64,000 nt of DNA from Vreelandella neptunia (GCF_034479615.1 NZ_CP140255.1:3410001-3474000), one strand, 5' to 3'; shown: positions 37,546-49,716, counted from the first letter of the stretch. The notes: generated by a model not told the origin, from the sequence alone. Translations and numbers: made by a program.

Positions 37546-38383
37546 GGTCGTCTGACCTCACATCGGTAGTCTCCGTGCTTTCGCGCTCGTCTTGTTGGCG
37601 CTTGGCACGTGCCGCGAGCCGAGCCTGTAGGTCGGCAAAGCTCAGCGGCTGGGTTAACGCCGTCTCGGCGTGCGTGTCGGCTATCTCAGCCGAGGTTATC
37701 TGTTCTTTCTGGGGTGGCGCATCCTGCACCGTTTTGATCGTTTCGTCTAGTGCTTCATCGTCTGAACCGGGGTCATTTTCTTCCTGAATGCCAGTATCCT
37801 TCGTCACCCCCGGCTCTTCAGGTAGTTCGTTTTCGTCCCAGCTTGCCAGGGTGTGCATGGGCGGCAACGCATCGAGGGTTTTTAACCCAAAATCGTCTAA
37901 AAAGCTGCGTGTAGTGGCGTATACCGCCGGACGACCGGGCACATCACGATGACCAACCACCCGAATCCAGCCGCGCTCTGCCAAGGTGCGCATAATGGAG
38001 CTACTTACGCTGACCCCACGCACCTCTTCAATATCCCCACGAGTAACCGGCTGCCGATAGGCAATTAACGCCAGCGTTTCCAGCAGCGCCCGCGAGTAGC
38101 GCTGGGGGCGTTCATCCCATAACCGCGACACCCACTGGGAAAGCCGCGGACGAATGCGCAGCTGATAGCCCGAGACCGTTTCCAGCAACTCCAGTGCACC
38201 GCCGGAATGGCGCTGCTGCAAACGTTCCAGGACGTCACGGAACTCTCTGCGCGTTGGGCATTCGCCCTCCAGAAAAAGCGTTTCCAAGCGCTCAAGGGGC
38301 AAGGGTTCGCCTGCGGCCAGCAGTGCGGCTTCAACAATGTCATCTAAAACAGTGTCATCTAACGCGGTGACGGCGTTACTCAT
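37532..38383 (-). CDS. scpB: Segregation and condensation protein ScpB
   Basis: 283 aa. Two winged-helix domains occupy about 12-190 ([26 protein letters not shown] is the signature), followed by a long acidic, probably disordered tail. Partner of ScpA in a condensin-like complex. Starts inside the scpA stop (4-nt overlap). Confidence 0.94.
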   Translation of the reverse strand: MSNAVTALDDTVLDDIVEAALLAAGEPLPLERLETLFLEGECPTRREFRDVLERLQQRHSGGALELLETVSGYQLRIRPRLSQWVSRLWDERPQRYSRALLETLALIAYRQPVTRGDIEEVRGVSVSSSIMRTLAERGWIRVVGHRDVPGRPAVYATTRSFLDDFGLKTLDALPPMHTLASWDENELPEEPGVTKDTGIQEENDPGSDDEALDETIKTVQDAPPQKEQITSAEIADTHAETALTQPLSFADLQARLAARAKRQQDERESTETTDVRSDDHESE

Positions 38384-39330
38384 GGCGCCTCCTCGCCAGG
38401 TTCAAAAGCGGACTCGCCATAGGCATCCTCATCTATCTCGCTCTCATCAAAAGCGCTCTCCTCGCCGTCAGCAAGGGCAGCGCGCCGCGCGCGCACGTGA
38501 ATTGGCGACAGCGGCGCATTTTGGACAATTTCAATCATGGCTTCTTTGGCTAGCTCAAGAATCGCCATAAATGTGACCACCACGCCTGCGCGCCCCTCTT
38601 CTAAAGTAAATAGCGCTTCAAAGGGGGTATAGCGCTGATGGGCGTCATCGTGACTTAGCTGCTCCATAATCCTGAGCATGCGCTCGCGAGTAGAGAGTAC
38701 TTCACGACTGATCTGGTGGGCCTGCACCAGCTCAGCGCGCTTGAGGATATCGGAGAGCGCGCTGAGCAATTCATCCAATTCCACCTCGGGGTGAATCACA
38801 CGGGACTCCAGTGGCGGTAAGCCCGCCTGCACGCTGAACCAGTCACGCCCCATACGCGGTAGCGTATCCAGCGTCTCTGCTGCCTCTTTAAGGCGTTCGT
38901 ACTCTTGCAGACGGCGAATAAGCTCAGCGCGTGGATCCTCCTCGTCATCGCCCTCAGCCTTCGGCGGACGGGGCAACAAGGTGCGCGACTTGATCTCAGC
39001 GAGCATAGCGGCCATGAGCAGATACTCCCCCGCCAGTTCGATCTCCATAGCCTTCATCAGCTCCACGTACTCGATGTACTGGTGGGTGATGGTGGCCACG
39101 TTAATGGTCAGAATGTCCAGGTTTTGGCGGCGAATCAGGTAGAGCAACAGATCCAGAGGGCCTTCAAAGGTCTCTAGAAATACCCGTAGCGCCTCGGGAG
39201 GAATGTATAAATCCTCCGGCATTTGCGTAATCGGCTCATCAAACAGACGCCCAAACGAAGCTGCCACTGGCTCGGTGGGTTCGGGATCAGGGCTCTCTAT
39301 ATCAACAGTAGCGCTTGGCGTCTCGCTCAC
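38380..39330 (-). CDS. scpA: Segregation and condensation protein ScpA (kleisin)
   Basis: 316 aa. FLETFEGPLDLLLYLIRRQNLDI is the kleisin N-terminal signature; the C-terminal winged helix starts near 235 (YTPFEALFTLEEGRAGVVVTFMAILEL). The start codon is GTG at 39330 with a weak AAGAGAG upstream. About 35 N-terminal and 40 C-terminal acidic residues flank the conserved core. First gene of the operon. Confidence 0.94.
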   Translation of the reverse strand: MSETPSATVDIESPDPEPTEPVAASFGRLFDEPITQMPEDLYIPPEALRVFLETFEGPLDLLLYLIRRQNLDILTINVATITHQYIEYVELMKAMEIELAGEYLLMAAMLAEIKSRTLLPRPPKAEGDDEEDPRAELIRRLQEYERLKEAAETLDTLPRMGRDWFSVQAGLPPLESRVIHPEVELDELLSALSDILKRAELVQAHQISREVLSTRERMLRIMEQLSHDDAHQRYTPFEALFTLEEGRAGVVVTFMAILELAKEAMIEIVQNAPLSPIHVRARRAALADGEESAFDESEIDEDAYGESAFEPGEEAP

Positions 39331-39431
39331 GCGGGTCGGCTCTCTTGAAAAGTGGAAATCAGCACAGGCAAACAGTTTAGCAAACTCAGCGACATTCGCG
39401 TCTCTCTATCAAGAGGGTAAAACTAGCGTGA

Positions 39432-41222
39432 TTACCCCGCCTCCACCGCTTTGCGGAAACGGCCAGCATAGTCAAACAGCTTGTCACGGATTTGGAAATG
39501 GCGCCCCACTTTGCGGCCTACGACGAAATCAGGATGGCGTAGGAGGCGCTGTTCGGCGACGACTTCCTCGGCGCTTAGCGGCTGCCATTTACCTCCCGGT
39601 GCGCGCAGATGGTAGCGCAGAAAGGCGGCATAGAAAGCGCGCCGCTGAGCGGGGGTTTCCAGCGCGTACCACTCGGAAAGATGGGTGCCATCTTCGTCAT
39701 GATAGGTGACTTTTAAGCGCGGCAGGCCGCGGCCGTTGGTGGTCGCTTCCAGCTGCATACCGCTTACCCGCAGTACCTTGGCGTCTTTCAACTTTAGGGC
39801 GTCTTTGAGTTTATCATCCGCGTCTACCAGTAGTTTTTCGCAACCATGGCAGCGGCGAGCAGCAATATCATTCTCGGCGCCGCACTCATCGCAGACTTTG
39901 AAGCGGAACCTGAAGTCGCATTGGCGCCGCTTTCCTTCATCATCTTCAATTAGCCCCTGACAGCGACGGCCAAAGTGCTCAATCACTAAATCACCGTCGC
40001 GCTTACCCCAGTAAAGATTGGCATGACCGCAGTCAGGGCACTCTACCTGAACCGGTTCGCTGTCACTATCCGGCTTCGGCTCACCCACTTCCGGTGCGTA
40101 GATATCCCAGGGGTTCCCGGCGTAATCAAGAATCAGGCAGTCGCTCTTGCCCGGCGACAGGCGCAGCCCCCTGCCTACCATCTGCTGATAGAGACTCACC
40201 GATTCGGTAGGCCGCAAAATGGCGATCAAATCCACGTGAGGCGCATCAAAACCGGTGGTCAACACCGCCACGTTCACCAGGTATTTCAACTCCCGCGCTT
40301 TAAAGGCATCGATCAGCGCAGTGCGCTCTTTAGACGGAGTTGCGCCTGTGATTAACGCGGCATCTGCCCGGGGTAAATAACCGATAATTTCTTCAGCGTG
40401 GGCCACGGTGGCGGCAAAAATCATCACGCCCTGGCGATCAACCGCGCGCTCGACGATTTGCGCGATAATGCCCGGCGTCGCACGGCTCCCCGCCACCACA
40501 CGATTAAGTTCTTCCTCTTGGAACAGGCCGCTTGAAGAGGGTTTGAGTGCAGAGAAGTCGTAGCCCTCAATCGCCATATCCAGGCGCTTGGGCGCGGCGA
40601 GGTACCCCTGCTTTACCATCAGACGCAGCGGCTGCTCGAAGACGCAGTCACGAAAAAAACTCTCTTCACTGCCCCGCACCATGCCGTGATGGTGGCGGTA
40701 ATAAATAAACCCCTGCCCCAAACGGTACGGCGTAGCGGTTAGTCCGAGTATTTTAAGCTGCGGATTGTGCTGGCGCAGGTGCTCAATCACCTGACGATAG
40801 CTAGCGTCTTCGTTGAGCGATACGCGATGGCTCTCATCGATGACCAGCAGGGTAAAATTAGCGTCGTTAAAGCTCTCCAGGTTACGCACCACCGACTGCA
40901 CCGAGCCAAATACCACTTGGCGACTCGCCTCTTTGCGCTTTAAACCAGCGCTAAAAATGTCCGCCTCAAGCCCATACGCCTGATATTTAGCGTGGTTCTG
41001 CTCTACCAGTTCACGCACATGGGCCAGCACCAGCACGCGCCCACGCGCTAATCTTGCCAGCTCAGCAATTACCAGGGATTTACCGCTACCGGTGGGTAGC
41101 ACGACCAAAGCCGGATCGCTGGAAGCGCGAAAGTGCACTACCACGCGCTTGACCGCCTCCTGCTGATAGGGGCGAAGCTGGGGTGTTAGTGAAGTGGCTT
41201 GTGAGGAGCTAGGTGTCGACAA
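39432..41222 (-). CDS. radD: RadD-like SF2 ATPase (YejH)
   Basis: 596 aa, helicase-fold ATPase involved in double-strand-break and crosslink repair in E. coli. Walker A is LPTGSGKS, motif II DESH, then GLTATPYR, and in the second RecA domain [16 protein letters not shown] cysteine-rich C-terminal zinc region (CPDCGH to CHGCEK, about 395-460) completes the RadD layout. Monocistronic, reading toward scpA with 101 bp between. Confidence 0.92.
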   Translation of the reverse strand: MSTPSSSQATSLTPQLRPYQQEAVKRVVVHFRASSDPALVVLPTGSGKSLVIAELARLARGRVLVLAHVRELVEQNHAKYQAYGLEADIFSAGLKRKEASRQVVFGSVQSVVRNLESFNDANFTLLVIDESHRVSLNEDASYRQVIEHLRQHNPQLKILGLTATPYRLGQGFIYYRHHHGMVRGSEESFFRDCVFEQPLRLMVKQGYLAAPKRLDMAIEGYDFSALKPSSSGLFQEEELNRVVAGSRATPGIIAQIVERAVDRQGVMIFAATVAHAEEIIGYLPRADAALITGATPSKERTALIDAFKARELKYLVNVAVLTTGFDAPHVDLIAILRPTESVSLYQQMVGRGLRLSPGKSDCLILDYAGNPWDIYAPEVGEPKPDSDSEPVQVECPDCGHANLYWGKRDGDLVIEHFGRRCQGLIEDDEGKRRQCDFRFRFKVCDECGAENDIAARRCHGCEKLLVDADDKLKDALKLKDAKVLRVSGMQLEATTNGRGLPRLKVTYHDEDGTHLSEWYALETPAQRRAFYAAFLRYHLRAPGGKWQPLSAEEVVAEQRLLRHPDFVVGRKVGRHFQIRDKLFDYAGRFRKAVEAG

Positions 41223-41337
41223 ATTAATTAGCCCGCTACTGAACCATTACGACTTTCGTCGCGTCGTAGTAGTGATGGTTTAAATAATCCCTGAACTCGC
41301 AATGTTTATCAGCGAGAAGAGAATAGTGAGGTGAGCC

Positions 41338-41577
41338 ATGACTACCAACCATTTCAGCCCTGAGTGCCCGGAATGCAGCAGTCGCTTAAAACGCCTTCCC
41401 GCCACGCGGCGTGGCAAAGCCCATGTGTTCTGCATGGATTGCGGACATGATTTTGGGCGCTTTGAATACCTCGTTGAGCGCTACCGGTTAGAGCTTGAAA
41501 CGCTGGAGGCTAAACTAGGATTGCCGCCCGAAGGAGCTGATAAAACTCCGGCTAGCGCTCCCCAGCGGCACTCTTAA
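41338..41577 (+). CDS. Small zinc-ribbon protein, hypothetical
   Basis: 79 aa. Two Cys pairs, Cys10/Cys13 (CPEC) and Cys32/Cys35 (CMDC), 18 residues apart, form a zinc-ribbon knuckle, followed by an amphipathic helix (RFEYLVERYRLELETLEAKLG). Clear GAGGTGAG before the ATG. It could bind nucleic acid or a partner protein; no specific function is evident. Confidence 0.75.
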   Translation: MTTNHFSPECPECSSRLKRLPATRRGKAHVFCMDCGHDFGRFEYLVERYRLELETLEAKLGLPPEGADKTPASAPQRHS

Positions 41578-41603
41578 TGACTGTTGTCACGACTCGCGTA
41601 ACT

Positions 41604-41632
41604 GCTAACGGCGGAAAAAATCCGCCGTTAGC
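41604..41632. terminator. Hairpin between the zinc-ribbon gene and purL
   Basis: GCTAACGGCGGA (41604-41615) pairs perfectly with TCCGCCGTTAGC (41621-41632) around AAAAA. It lies between convergent stop codons; no T-run on either side. Confidence 0.55.
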
Positions 41633-41675
41633 ATGGGCGCTTAGGCCCAACGCACTATCGGGAGCATTACTGGAA

Positions 41676-44600
41676 TCAGTTGAGCCACACCCGAGCGTTG
41701 CGGAATAGCCGCAGCCAGGCGCCATCTTCAGTCCACTCTGCCGGGCGCCAGGAGTTGGTGACCGCTCGAGCAACGCGCTCGGGGTGGGGCATCATAATGG
41801 TCACCCGGCCATCCGGCGTGGTCAGGCCGGTAATGCCCGCAGGCGAGCCGTTAGGGTTTGCCGGGTAGCGCGTGGTCGCCTGGCCGTAGTTATCGATGTA
41901 GCGCAGGGCGATTTGGTTACTCGACTGCATGCTGCGCAGATGAGCGCTGTCGCGGAACTCCGCCTGCCCTTCACCATGAGCAACGGCGATAGGCAACTGA
42001 GAGCCTTCCATACCGGCCAGCAGAATCGAGGGACTCTTTTCAACCCGCACCATCGAAACCCGCGCCTCAAACTGCTCGGATTCGTTGCGCACAAAAGTCG
42101 GCCAGTTTTCAGCGCCAGGAATTAGCGACTTCAACTGCGAGAGCATTTGGCAACCGTTACATACGCCCAGCGAGAAACTATCTTCACGGGCGAAGAAGGC
42201 CGCAAACTGCTCCTGGGCGCGCTCATTAAACAGCACCGACTTGGCCCAGCCACCGCCTGCGCCCAGCACGTCGCCGTAGGAGAAGCCACCGCAGGCCACC
42301 AGCCCTTTGAACTCTTCCAGCGAAACGCGTCCTTCCAGGATGTCGCTCATATGCACATCCACTGCCTCAAACCCGGCCTTATCGAAAGCCCAGGCCATTT
42401 CTACCTGGCCATTGACGCCCTGCTCACGTAGCACGGCCATGGCAGGCTTGGCAGTGTTAACGAATGGCGCGCTGATATCTTCATTAATATCGAAGGTGGG
42501 CGTGACAGATAGCCCCGGGTCGCGGATATCGAGCAGATTGTCGTATTCGTTCTTGGCGCATTCGGGGTTGTCGCGCAGCGCCTGCATACGGTAACTGGTT
42601 TCTGCCCAGGTACGCTGGGTAAGCTGGCGGGTGGTTTCCAGCAAGGGCTCTTCAAACAGTGTGACGCGCACTTGGTCATCGTAACGCGGGCGGGCGATAA
42701 CGCCGCAGGTTTCGATACCTGCCACGGCAAACTGCGCCAGCACTTCTTCAGTGTGTTCACGATTGACCTGAATCACGGCACCCAGCTCTTCCGAGAATAG
42801 CGCGTTCAACGCCTCCACTGGCTCGTCGATCATCCAGTCGAGCTTGATCTCAAGCCCTGCGTGGGCAGCAAAGGCCATTTCCAGCAGCGTTACCAGCAGG
42901 CCGCCGTCGCTACGGTCATGATACGCCAGCAGCTTGCCGTCGCGGTTCAAACCCTGAATAACTTCGAAGAACGCTTTGATATCTTCCGGGTCGTCCACAT
43001 CAGGGCAGTCATTGCCCACCTGGCCATACACCTGGGCCAAAGCGGAGCCACCCAACCGATTCTGACCGTTGCCCAGGTCGATCAAAATCAAATCCGACTC
43101 GTCTTGATCCAGATTGATCTGCGGCGTGAGCGTCGCCAGGGCGTTGGTCACAGGGGCAAAACCGGTCACCACTAGCGAAAGCGGCGAGGTGACGCTTTTG
43201 TCTTCGTGTTCACCCTCCTCTTTCTCATCGACCCAGGAAGTGCGCATCGACATGGAGTCTTTGCCCACCGGAATCGCAATGCCCAGCGCCGGGCACATTT
43301 CCATACCTACCGCATATACCGCATCGTAAAGGGCCTGATTTTCACCTGGGTGATCCGCCGCGCTCATCCAGTTAGCGGAGAGCTTGATATCGCTCAGTTT
43401 GGCAATCGGTGCTGCCGCCAAATTGGTAATCGCTTCGGCAACCGCTAAGCGAGCGCTGGCCGCAGGGTTGATCAAGGCGACCGGCGGACGCTCCCCCATG
43501 GCCATGGCTTCACCGGTGTGGGTATCAAAGCTTGCCGTGGTCACCGCCACATCGGCTACCGGCACCTGCCAGGGGCCAACCATCTGGTCGCGAGCCACCT
43601 GGCCGGTGATCGAGCGATCGCCAATGGTGATCAGGAAGCTTTTGGAGGCCACTGTGGGCAGACGCAGCACCCGATCCAGCGCTTCACGCAAGTCAAGGTT
43701 ATCCAGCATTACACCGGAAAGCTCAGGGTCGTGACGCTCAAATTCGCGCTGCATCTTGGGCGCTTTGCCAAACAGTACACTCATCGGCAAATCCACCGGT
43801 TTGCTGTCAAAGTGGCCGTCGCGCACTTCAAGATGGTGTGCTTCCAGCGCTTCGCCGACGACCGCATAGGGGCAGCGCTCGCGCTTACAAAGCGCGTCAA
43901 AGGTGTCCAAATCCTCGGGTGCAACCGCAAGTACGTAGCGCTCTTGCGCTTCGTTACACCAGATCTCCAGCGGGCTCATGCCCGGCTCCGCGTTAGGTAC
44001 TGCGCGCAGATCAAAGCGGCCGCCACGGTTACCGTCTTTGACCAGCTCCGGCAGCGCATTGGAAAGCCCACCCGCGCCCACATCGTGGATAAAGCGGATC
44101 GGGTTATGATCACCCAGCGCCCAGCAGCGGTCGATCACTTCTTGAGCACGGCGTTCAATCTCAGGATTCTCACGCTGTACCGAAGCAAAATCCAAATCGG
44201 CGCTGGATGTGCCGGATGACATGCTGGAGGCTGCCCCGCCGCCCAAGCCAATCAACATCGCCGGGCCACCCATCACAATCAGCTTGCCGCCGACGGGGAT
44301 ATCGCCCTTCTGAACATGGTGGGCGCGAATATTGCCGTAACCGCCGGCGAGCATAATAGGCTTATGGAAGCCGCGACGCTCAATGCCGCCCTCGTTAAGC
44401 GACTCCTGCTCGTAGGTGCGGAAGTAGCCGGTTAAATTGGGTCGACCAAACTCATTATTAAACGCAGCGCCCCCGATGGGGCCATCGAGCATAATATTGA
44501 GCGCCGACTGCATCCGCTCGGGCTTGCCGTAATCAAACGCCTCCCAGGGCTGTACGAACTCAGGGATGCGTAGATTGGAAACGGTATAGCCTGAAAGGCC

Positions 44601-45626
44601 CGCTTTAGGCTTGCCGCCAATGCCGGTAGCACCTTCGTCACGGATTTCACCACCGGAGCCGGTCGCCGCCCCCGGGAAAGGGGCAATCGCGGTGGGGTGG
44701 TTGTGGGTTTCCACTTTCATCAGGATATGAATGGGTTCCTGATGAGTGGCGTAGAGTGCACGCTCGTCATCAGCGCCGGTTAATGGCGTGGCAAAGAAGC
44801 GTCCGGCTTGGCTGCCCTTAATGACCGCAGCGTTGTCGCTGTAAGCCGAGAGCACGTTGTCCGGCGACGATGCAAAGGTATTCTTAATCATCTTAAACAG
44901 CGAGTGGCTCTGCAGCTCGCCGTCGACCACCCAATCGGCGTTGAAGATTTTGTGGCGGCAGTGTTCAGAGTTGGCCTGAGCAAACATCATCAGTTCAACG
45001 TCGCTGGGGTTACGCCCCAGCTCATTGAAAGCATCGACAAGATAGTCGATTTCATCTTCTGCCAGCGCCAGCCCCAGCGCCTGGTTGGCCGTTGCCAGCG
45101 CGTCACTACCACCCTCAAGAATATCTACACTGCCCAGCGGTGCCGGCTCGTGCTGGGTAAACAGCTTAGCGGCGTCCGAGGCATCGGCTAGCACGGTTTC
45201 GGTCATACGGTCGTGCAGCAGTGCAGCCAGCGCGCCCAAACTCTCTTCGTCCGGCATAGCGGTGAAGCTGACCCGGTAATCGATGCCGCGCTCGATGCGG
45301 CTAATTTGGCGCAAGCCACAGTTGTGGGCGATATCGGTGGCTTTCGACGACCAGGGCGACTGGGTACCTAGACGCGGCACCACCAAAAAGCGCTGAGCAC
45401 GCTCAGGAACCTCTACGTTTGAGTGAGTACCGTAATCCAGTAACTGCACCAAACGTTCGTGGGCAGCGTCATCTAACTCGTCGCGGCGGTCATGGGAGTG
45501 AACATCGATAAAATGAACATAGTGGGCAGACAGCGCTTCCACCTCGGGAACACGTTCACGCAGCACCGTTAACAGCCGAGCATGACGGAAGGCAGAAAGG
45601 GCGGGCGCGCCTCGCAGTTCGAGCAT
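41676..45626 (-). CDS. purL: Phosphoribosylformylglycinamidine synthase, large form
   Basis: 1316 aa single-chain enzyme. It has an N-terminal PurS-like domain, the two-part synthetase core ([46 protein letters not shown]), and a C-terminal glutamine amidotransferase with the catalytic Cys in [10 protein letters not shown] and a His/Glu pair near the end (HPERVARA). Converts FGAR to FGAM. Divergent from mltF, a conserved gammaproteobacterial pairing. The 5' leader carries a tandem 14-nt repeat (GAGCAGGGAAAT at 45640 and 45654). Confidence 0.97.
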   Translation of the reverse strand: MLELRGAPALSAFRHARLLTVLRERVPEVEALSAHYVHFIDVHSHDRRDELDDAAHERLVQLLDYGTHSNVEVPERAQRFLVVPRLGTQSPWSSKATDIAHNCGLRQISRIERGIDYRVSFTAMPDEESLGALAALLHDRMTETVLADASDAAKLFTQHEPAPLGSVDILEGGSDALATANQALGLALAEDEIDYLVDAFNELGRNPSDVELMMFAQANSEHCRHKIFNADWVVDGELQSHSLFKMIKNTFASSPDNVLSAYSDNAAVIKGSQAGRFFATPLTGADDERALYATHQEPIHILMKVETHNHPTAIAPFPGAATGSGGEIRDEGATGIGGKPKAGLSGYTVSNLRIPEFVQPWEAFDYGKPERMQSALNIMLDGPIGGAAFNNEFGRPNLTGYFRTYEQESLNEGGIERRGFHKPIMLAGGYGNIRAHHVQKGDIPVGGKLIVMGGPAMLIGLGGGAASSMSSGTSSADLDFASVQRENPEIERRAQEVIDRCWALGDHNPIRFIHDVGAGGLSNALPELVKDGNRGGRFDLRAVPNAEPGMSPLEIWCNEAQERYVLAVAPEDLDTFDALCKRERCPYAVVGEALEAHHLEVRDGHFDSKPVDLPMSVLFGKAPKMQREFERHDPELSGVMLDNLDLREALDRVLRLPTVASKSFLITIGDRSITGQVARDQMVGPWQVPVADVAVTTASFDTHTGEAMAMGERPPVALINPAASARLAVAEAITNLAAAPIAKLSDIKLSANWMSAADHPGENQALYDAVYAVGMEMCPALGIAIPVGKDSMSMRTSWVDEKEEGEHEDKSVTSPLSLVVTGFAPVTNALATLTPQINLDQDESDLILIDLGNGQNRLGGSALAQVYGQVGNDCPDVDDPEDIKAFFEVIQGLNRDGKLLAYHDRSDGGLLVTLLEMAFAAHAGLEIKLDWMIDEPVEALNALFSEELGAVIQVNREHTEEVLAQFAVAGIETCGVIARPRYDDQVRVTLFEEPLLETTRQLTQRTWAETSYRMQALRDNPECAKNEYDNLLDIRDPGLSVTPTFDINEDISAPFVNTAKPAMAVLREQGVNGQVEMAWAFDKAGFEAVDVHMSDILEGRVSLEEFKGLVACGGFSYGDVLGAGGGWAKSVLFNERAQEQFAAFFAREDSFSLGVCNGCQMLSQLKSLIPGAENWPTFVRNESEQFEARVSMVRVEKSPSILLAGMEGSQLPIAVAHGEGQAEFRDSAHLRSMQSSNQIALRYIDNYGQATTRYPANPNGSPAGITGLTTPDGRVTIMMPHPERVARAVTNSWRPAEWTEDGAWLRLFRNARVWLN

Positions 45627-45810
45627 ATCCAGAAGCCTCTAGAGCAGGGAAATTCGAGCAGGGAAATCACCGGGCCGCTATGCGACCATGCTTTTATGGT
45701 GCCGAAAATAGCCTATGATACTGGAAACCAGCCGCCACACGAAATCAACAAGGTGACAGCCTGCCCCTGGCTGGGTATCGTGGCAGCTTGTTTCATGCCG
45801 ACAAGACGCC

Positions 45811-47274
45811 ATGCTGACGTTGATTTGCCGACATTTTGTAGCCTGCGCCAGCGCTTATTATGCGCTGATCGCTATTACGCTGCTGACTTTGGTACCGACT
45901 CTCTCCCTGGTTCCTCCCGGCGAGCATCTGACGCAGATCACTGCAAAAGATTTTATTACCGTTCATACCCGTAACACCCCTACTACTTATTACGAAGGTC
46001 GCCAAGGCCCTACCGGCTTTGAGTACGAGCTAATGCACCGCTTTGCCGACTACCTTGGGGTCAGCCTTAACCTTAACGCCCGCCATCACCCTGAAAGCGT
46101 GCTGCCGGCGGTACGTGAGAGCGGCGACCTGGGCGCGGCTGCACTCCCCCTGCTGCCCAATCCCCCTGGCGTTTACTACACCCGCCCGATTATCAAAATG
46201 CAGCCGCTGGTGGTATACCGGCGCGGCCTTAATGGTATTAGTGAACCGAGCGACCTGGTCGGCCTGGAGCTTGGTACGCTTAGCGAAGCGGGCACCAGCG
46301 AAGCACTGCGCGATCTGCAGCATCGCCACCCGACGTTGAGCTGGAAAGAGTCCCATGAGCTGGAGGTCGCTGAACTACTGGCCCGGGTTGAGAACGGCAC
46401 CCTGGACGCAGCGGTTATTTTTGAACACCAGTTCCGCTTGAACCGGCTGTTTTTCCCTAACGTAGAGCGTGGTTTTATTCTCGGCGACCCGCTCTCCATG
46501 ACGTGGGCCGTGCCCAGTGGTCGCGGTTTGGGTTTACTCGAAGCGGCTAACCGTTTCCTCCAAGACCTGCAGGAGAGCGGCACGCTAGACCAACTAGTCA
46601 GCCGCTACTTTGGCCATGACGACTATTTAGAGTATGTCGGCACCCGTACCTTTCTTGATCACCTGGATGCACGTTTGCCCCGCTACAGGGATCAGTTCCA
46701 GCAGTCTGCCCGCGAAACGGGGTTTGATTGGAAGTTACTCGCTGCCGTGGGCTACCAGGAGTCTCACTGGGATCCGGATGCAGTCTCGCCAACCGGGGTG
46801 CGCGGTTTGATGATGCTGACCAACCCCACCGCAAGCGAGATGGGCGTCAGTGACCGTACCGATCCGGTTCAGAGCATTGATGGCGGTGCCCGCTATTTAC
46901 GCAGCATCAAGGATCGCCTACCAGAAAGCATCACCGGTGACGACCGCCTGTTTATGGCCATGGCTGCCTATAATGTGGGCCTTGGTCATTTATACGATGC
47001 TCGCAAGATTGCTGAAATGCGCGGCGGCAACCCCGACAGCTGGGTGGATGTGCGCGCTGCGCTGCCCCTGTTACAGCAGCGTGAATGGCATAGCCAGACG
47101 CGTCACGGCTACGCCAGAGGTGGCGAGCCGGTGATATACGTTCGCAATATCCGCCGCTACTACGAGATGATTGAGTATGTTGAGCGTAGCCGCCAGCAGT
47201 TTTTCCAACTAGAACAAACGCCTGTCAACGATGATCCGCTGCTATTGTTCGAGCTTGTGCCGCCGCTTAATTAA
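45811..47274 (+). CDS. mltF: Membrane-bound lytic transglycosylase MltF
   Basis: 487 aa. An N-terminal hydrophobic segment (about 10-33) serves as anchor or signal. A solute-binding-protein-3 module (about 45-270) is followed by the SLT catalytic domain with Glu317 in GYQESHWDP, and [12 protein letters not shown]. Cuts peptidoglycan with formation of 1,6-anhydromuropeptides, the material recycled through AmpD. Stop 12 nt before the diguanylate cyclase gene. Confidence 0.92.
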   Translation: MLTLICRHFVACASAYYALIAITLLTLVPTLSLVPPGEHLTQITAKDFITVHTRNTPTTYYEGRQGPTGFEYELMHRFADYLGVSLNLNARHHPESVLPAVRESGDLGAAALPLLPNPPGVYYTRPIIKMQPLVVYRRGLNGISEPSDLVGLELGTLSEAGTSEALRDLQHRHPTLSWKESHELEVAELLARVENGTLDAAVIFEHQFRLNRLFFPNVERGFILGDPLSMTWAVPSGRGLGLLEAANRFLQDLQESGTLDQLVSRYFGHDDYLEYVGTRTFLDHLDARLPRYRDQFQQSARETGFDWKLLAAVGYQESHWDPDAVSPTGVRGLMMLTNPTASEMGVSDRTDPVQSIDGGARYLRSIKDRLPESITGDDRLFMAMAAYNVGLGHLYDARKIAEMRGGNPDSWVDVRAALPLLQQREWHSQTRHGYARGGEPVIYVRNIRRYYEMIEYVERSRQQFFQLEQTPVNDDPLLLFELVPPLN

Positions 47275-47286
47275 CGTGAGGATGCA

Positions 47287-49245
47287 ATGCCTTTTCCCAT
47301 TGCTCGTGCTGCACATTGGCTACCGATTATTGCTGCCTTTTGTGCCGTTACACTTGTAGCGCTTCATCCTAATATTAGCTCTATCGCGCTGATGCTTGTG
47401 GCGCTAGCCCAGCTGAGTACGCTGAGTGGTTATCGTTGGCTCACCTACCTGCTGTGCAGTAGCGCTATTGGTTTACTGTTGCCAGGGTTTATAAGCTACT
47501 TAACCCCGGAAAACTGGGTTACCACCGCTAACTGGCAAGCACTGGTCTCCTGGGCGCATCCCGCCACGTTTGAAAGTTTCCGCGCGCCGCTACTAATGAC
47601 CCTGGCTCTTCAACTGAGCGCCTTGTCGATACTGCTCCACCAGCGTGCCCGCTTAGGCGCACCGCTACTGCTGGTCGCAACTCTGCTACTCATTGGTTTA
47701 CAGCTCGCTGCCAGCAGCCAAGCATTTACCCCCCTGCTGCGCTATGAGGCAGACTGGCCTAGTCTGCTCACCCTGGGCATAGTCCTGCTTGGGCAATATC
47801 TGCAGTCAGTTCAACACTGGCGCGACAAACACTGTTTGACCAAAGCTCTTTGGCCAGCCTGTGGGTTGCTCGTTGCGGTACTGCTACTCTGGGAGAAACT
47901 GCACAATGAGGCCGAACAAACGCTGTATCAGCAGGTTGAAGCGCGCGCACTGCAAGCGACCCACCAGCTCTCCCAAGAGATTGAGACCCACTTAAATGCC
48001 ATGCGCGGTTTCGCCCGCATTTGGCAACTACAAACGACGCTACCGACTTCCCAGCAGTGGACGGATCAAGCGGCGGGGTACCGCCAGGACTTTACCTATT
48101 TAATCAATATTGCCTTCATCACGCCTGACAGCGTCATACGCCACGTGTACCCCATTAACACGCCCAACTTAAGCCTCTTGGGACGACGCCTTTTTGACGT
48201 TCAACCGGCAGGGCGAAACGTGCTTGAACCAGCACTCCGGGGGCAGCAAGAGGGCAGTACCGATGTGATTGAACTGCTCCAGGGTGATCCAGGCGTCATC
48301 CACTACTTCCCGGTACTCAATGCGCAGGGCGTCCCTTTAGGCGCAGCGGCGATGGCGGTGAGTTTCCCGATGTTCGCGGAAACGCTGTTTGCCCAACTGC
48401 CCGCCGAGGAGGGAGCTGTCCGTTGGCACGACGGAACTAAACTGCTGGCACACCACGGAGACGCTACCCTCCCAGGCCCCTGGGCATACGACTACCCGGT
48501 CAATTTATTGGATAAAACGCTTACGCTCTCCTATCAACCGCGCTGGGAATACCTCGTCAGCCAGCTTTCACGCCTGCCTACGATCAGTTTGGTTACTGGG
48601 CTAATACTGACGTATTTACTCTATCTCGTGCTGTATACCTTTCAGCGCCTGGGGCAGCAGCACAGCGCCATGCAGAACAGCAACATTCACCTGCAGCAGG
48701 AGATACACCAACGCAGTAAGTTGCAGCAGGAGGTCGAATGGCTGGCGCGCCACGATGAGTTAACCGGTATTGCTAACCGACGACACTTTTTAGAACAAGT
48801 CGAAGCCTTGCAGGGGGTACGCCCCATCAGTCTTGTATTGTTCGATATCGACTATTTCAAACGAATCAACGATCAATTGGGCCACTTAGTTGGCGACGAG
48901 CATTTACTCTTTTTTGCACAACTGGGCAAATCACATATCGAGCAATATGGCGGCATCTTTGCCCGCTATGGTGGAGAGGAGTTTGTTGCCTGGTTACCCA
49001 GCCACCACCAGCCATCAGCGTTTCAAGTGGCGGATGAGCTGCGTCAAAAATTGGCTGCCTCAAGCCTCTCACATGCCGACGGCAAGCCACTCACTTTAAG
49101 CGCCGGGATCGTGACCATCAGTCACCCTGAAAACGTTGATCTTGCGCGCATGATGCAAGCCGCCGACGAAGCGCTTTACCGCGCCAAGCACAACGGCCGC
49201 AACCGCGTCGAGTGCGGTGAACGCAATACCACAGAAGGGGCTTAA
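47287..49245 (+). CDS. Diguanylate cyclase with membrane and CHASE-like sensor domains
   Basis: 652 aa. About seven N-terminal helices run to residue 205, followed by a CHASE-like periplasmic domain (about 215-400, INIAFITPDSVIRHVYPIN), another helix (about 420-445), a coiled coil and a GGDEF domain. The active site is GGEEF (562-566) with LFDIDYFKRIND upstream, so c-di-GMP synthesis is expected. The inhibitory-site RxxD position reads QYGG, so product inhibition through that site is unlikely. GAGGATG precedes the ATG; probably co-transcribed with mltF. Confidence 0.9.
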   Translation: MPFPIARAAHWLPIIAAFCAVTLVALHPNISSIALMLVALAQLSTLSGYRWLTYLLCSSAIGLLLPGFISYLTPENWVTTANWQALVSWAHPATFESFRAPLLMTLALQLSALSILLHQRARLGAPLLLVATLLLIGLQLAASSQAFTPLLRYEADWPSLLTLGIVLLGQYLQSVQHWRDKHCLTKALWPACGLLVAVLLLWEKLHNEAEQTLYQQVEARALQATHQLSQEIETHLNAMRGFARIWQLQTTLPTSQQWTDQAAGYRQDFTYLINIAFITPDSVIRHVYPINTPNLSLLGRRLFDVQPAGRNVLEPALRGQQEGSTDVIELLQGDPGVIHYFPVLNAQGVPLGAAAMAVSFPMFAETLFAQLPAEEGAVRWHDGTKLLAHHGDATLPGPWAYDYPVNLLDKTLTLSYQPRWEYLVSQLSRLPTISLVTGLILTYLLYLVLYTFQRLGQQHSAMQNSNIHLQQEIHQRSKLQQEVEWLARHDELTGIANRRHFLEQVEALQGVRPISLVLFDIDYFKRINDQLGHLVGDEHLLFFAQLGKSHIEQYGGIFARYGGEEFVAWLPSHHQPSAFQVADELRQKLAASSLSHADGKPLTLSAGIVTISHPENVDLARMMQAADEALYRAKHNGRNRVECGERNTTEGA

Positions 49246-49248
49246 CGC

Positions 49249-49716
49249 CTACTTACCGGCCAACTCTCGCCGCGCGGCAAAAAAGCTTTTTAGCAATTTT
49301 TGCGAAGCCGATGCCAACACCCCGCCAGTCACCGACACCTGATGGTTAAACCACGGCTGCGCCAACAGGTTAGCTTTGGATTCGACCATTCCCGCCCGAG
49401 GCTCAGCAGCACCGTAAACCAAACGGGCTAGACGTGCATGTATCATCGCCCCTGCGCACATCATGCACGGCTCTAAGGTAACAAATAGCGTGCAGCCCTC
49501 CAGACGATAGTTACCCTGCTGCTGCCCCGCCTCGCGCAGCGCACGAACTTCCGCGTGGCCGCTAGGGTCGCAGCTGGCCACCGGGGCATTGCAACCAACG
49601 CCAATGATTTCCCCCTGCGCATCGACAACAACCGCCCCTACGGGCACCTCATCTGCCGCAGCGGCCAAGTGGGCTTGGTCAAGCGCCCGGTGCATGTAAA
49701 ATTCATCGCTGCGCAT
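49249..49716 (-). CDS. tadA: tRNA-specific adenosine deaminase TadA
   Basis: 155 aa. Makes inosine at wobble position 34 of tRNA-Arg. The zinc site is visible as HAE in GHAEVRALREAG and PCMMC in LEPCMMCAGAMIHARL. ATG 49716 (MRSDEFYMHRALDQA) with GGAG upstream gives the family length; the longer in-frame extension runs into tesB and is rejected. The stop is 3 bp from the convergent cyclase stop. Confidence 0.95.
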   Translation of the reverse strand: MRSDEFYMHRALDQAHLAAAADEVPVGAVVVDAQGEIIGVGCNAPVASCDPSGHAEVRALREAGQQQGNYRLEGCTLFVTLEPCMMCAGAMIHARLARLVYGAAEPRAGMVESKANLLAQPWFNHQVSVTGGVLASASQKLLKSFFAARRELAGK

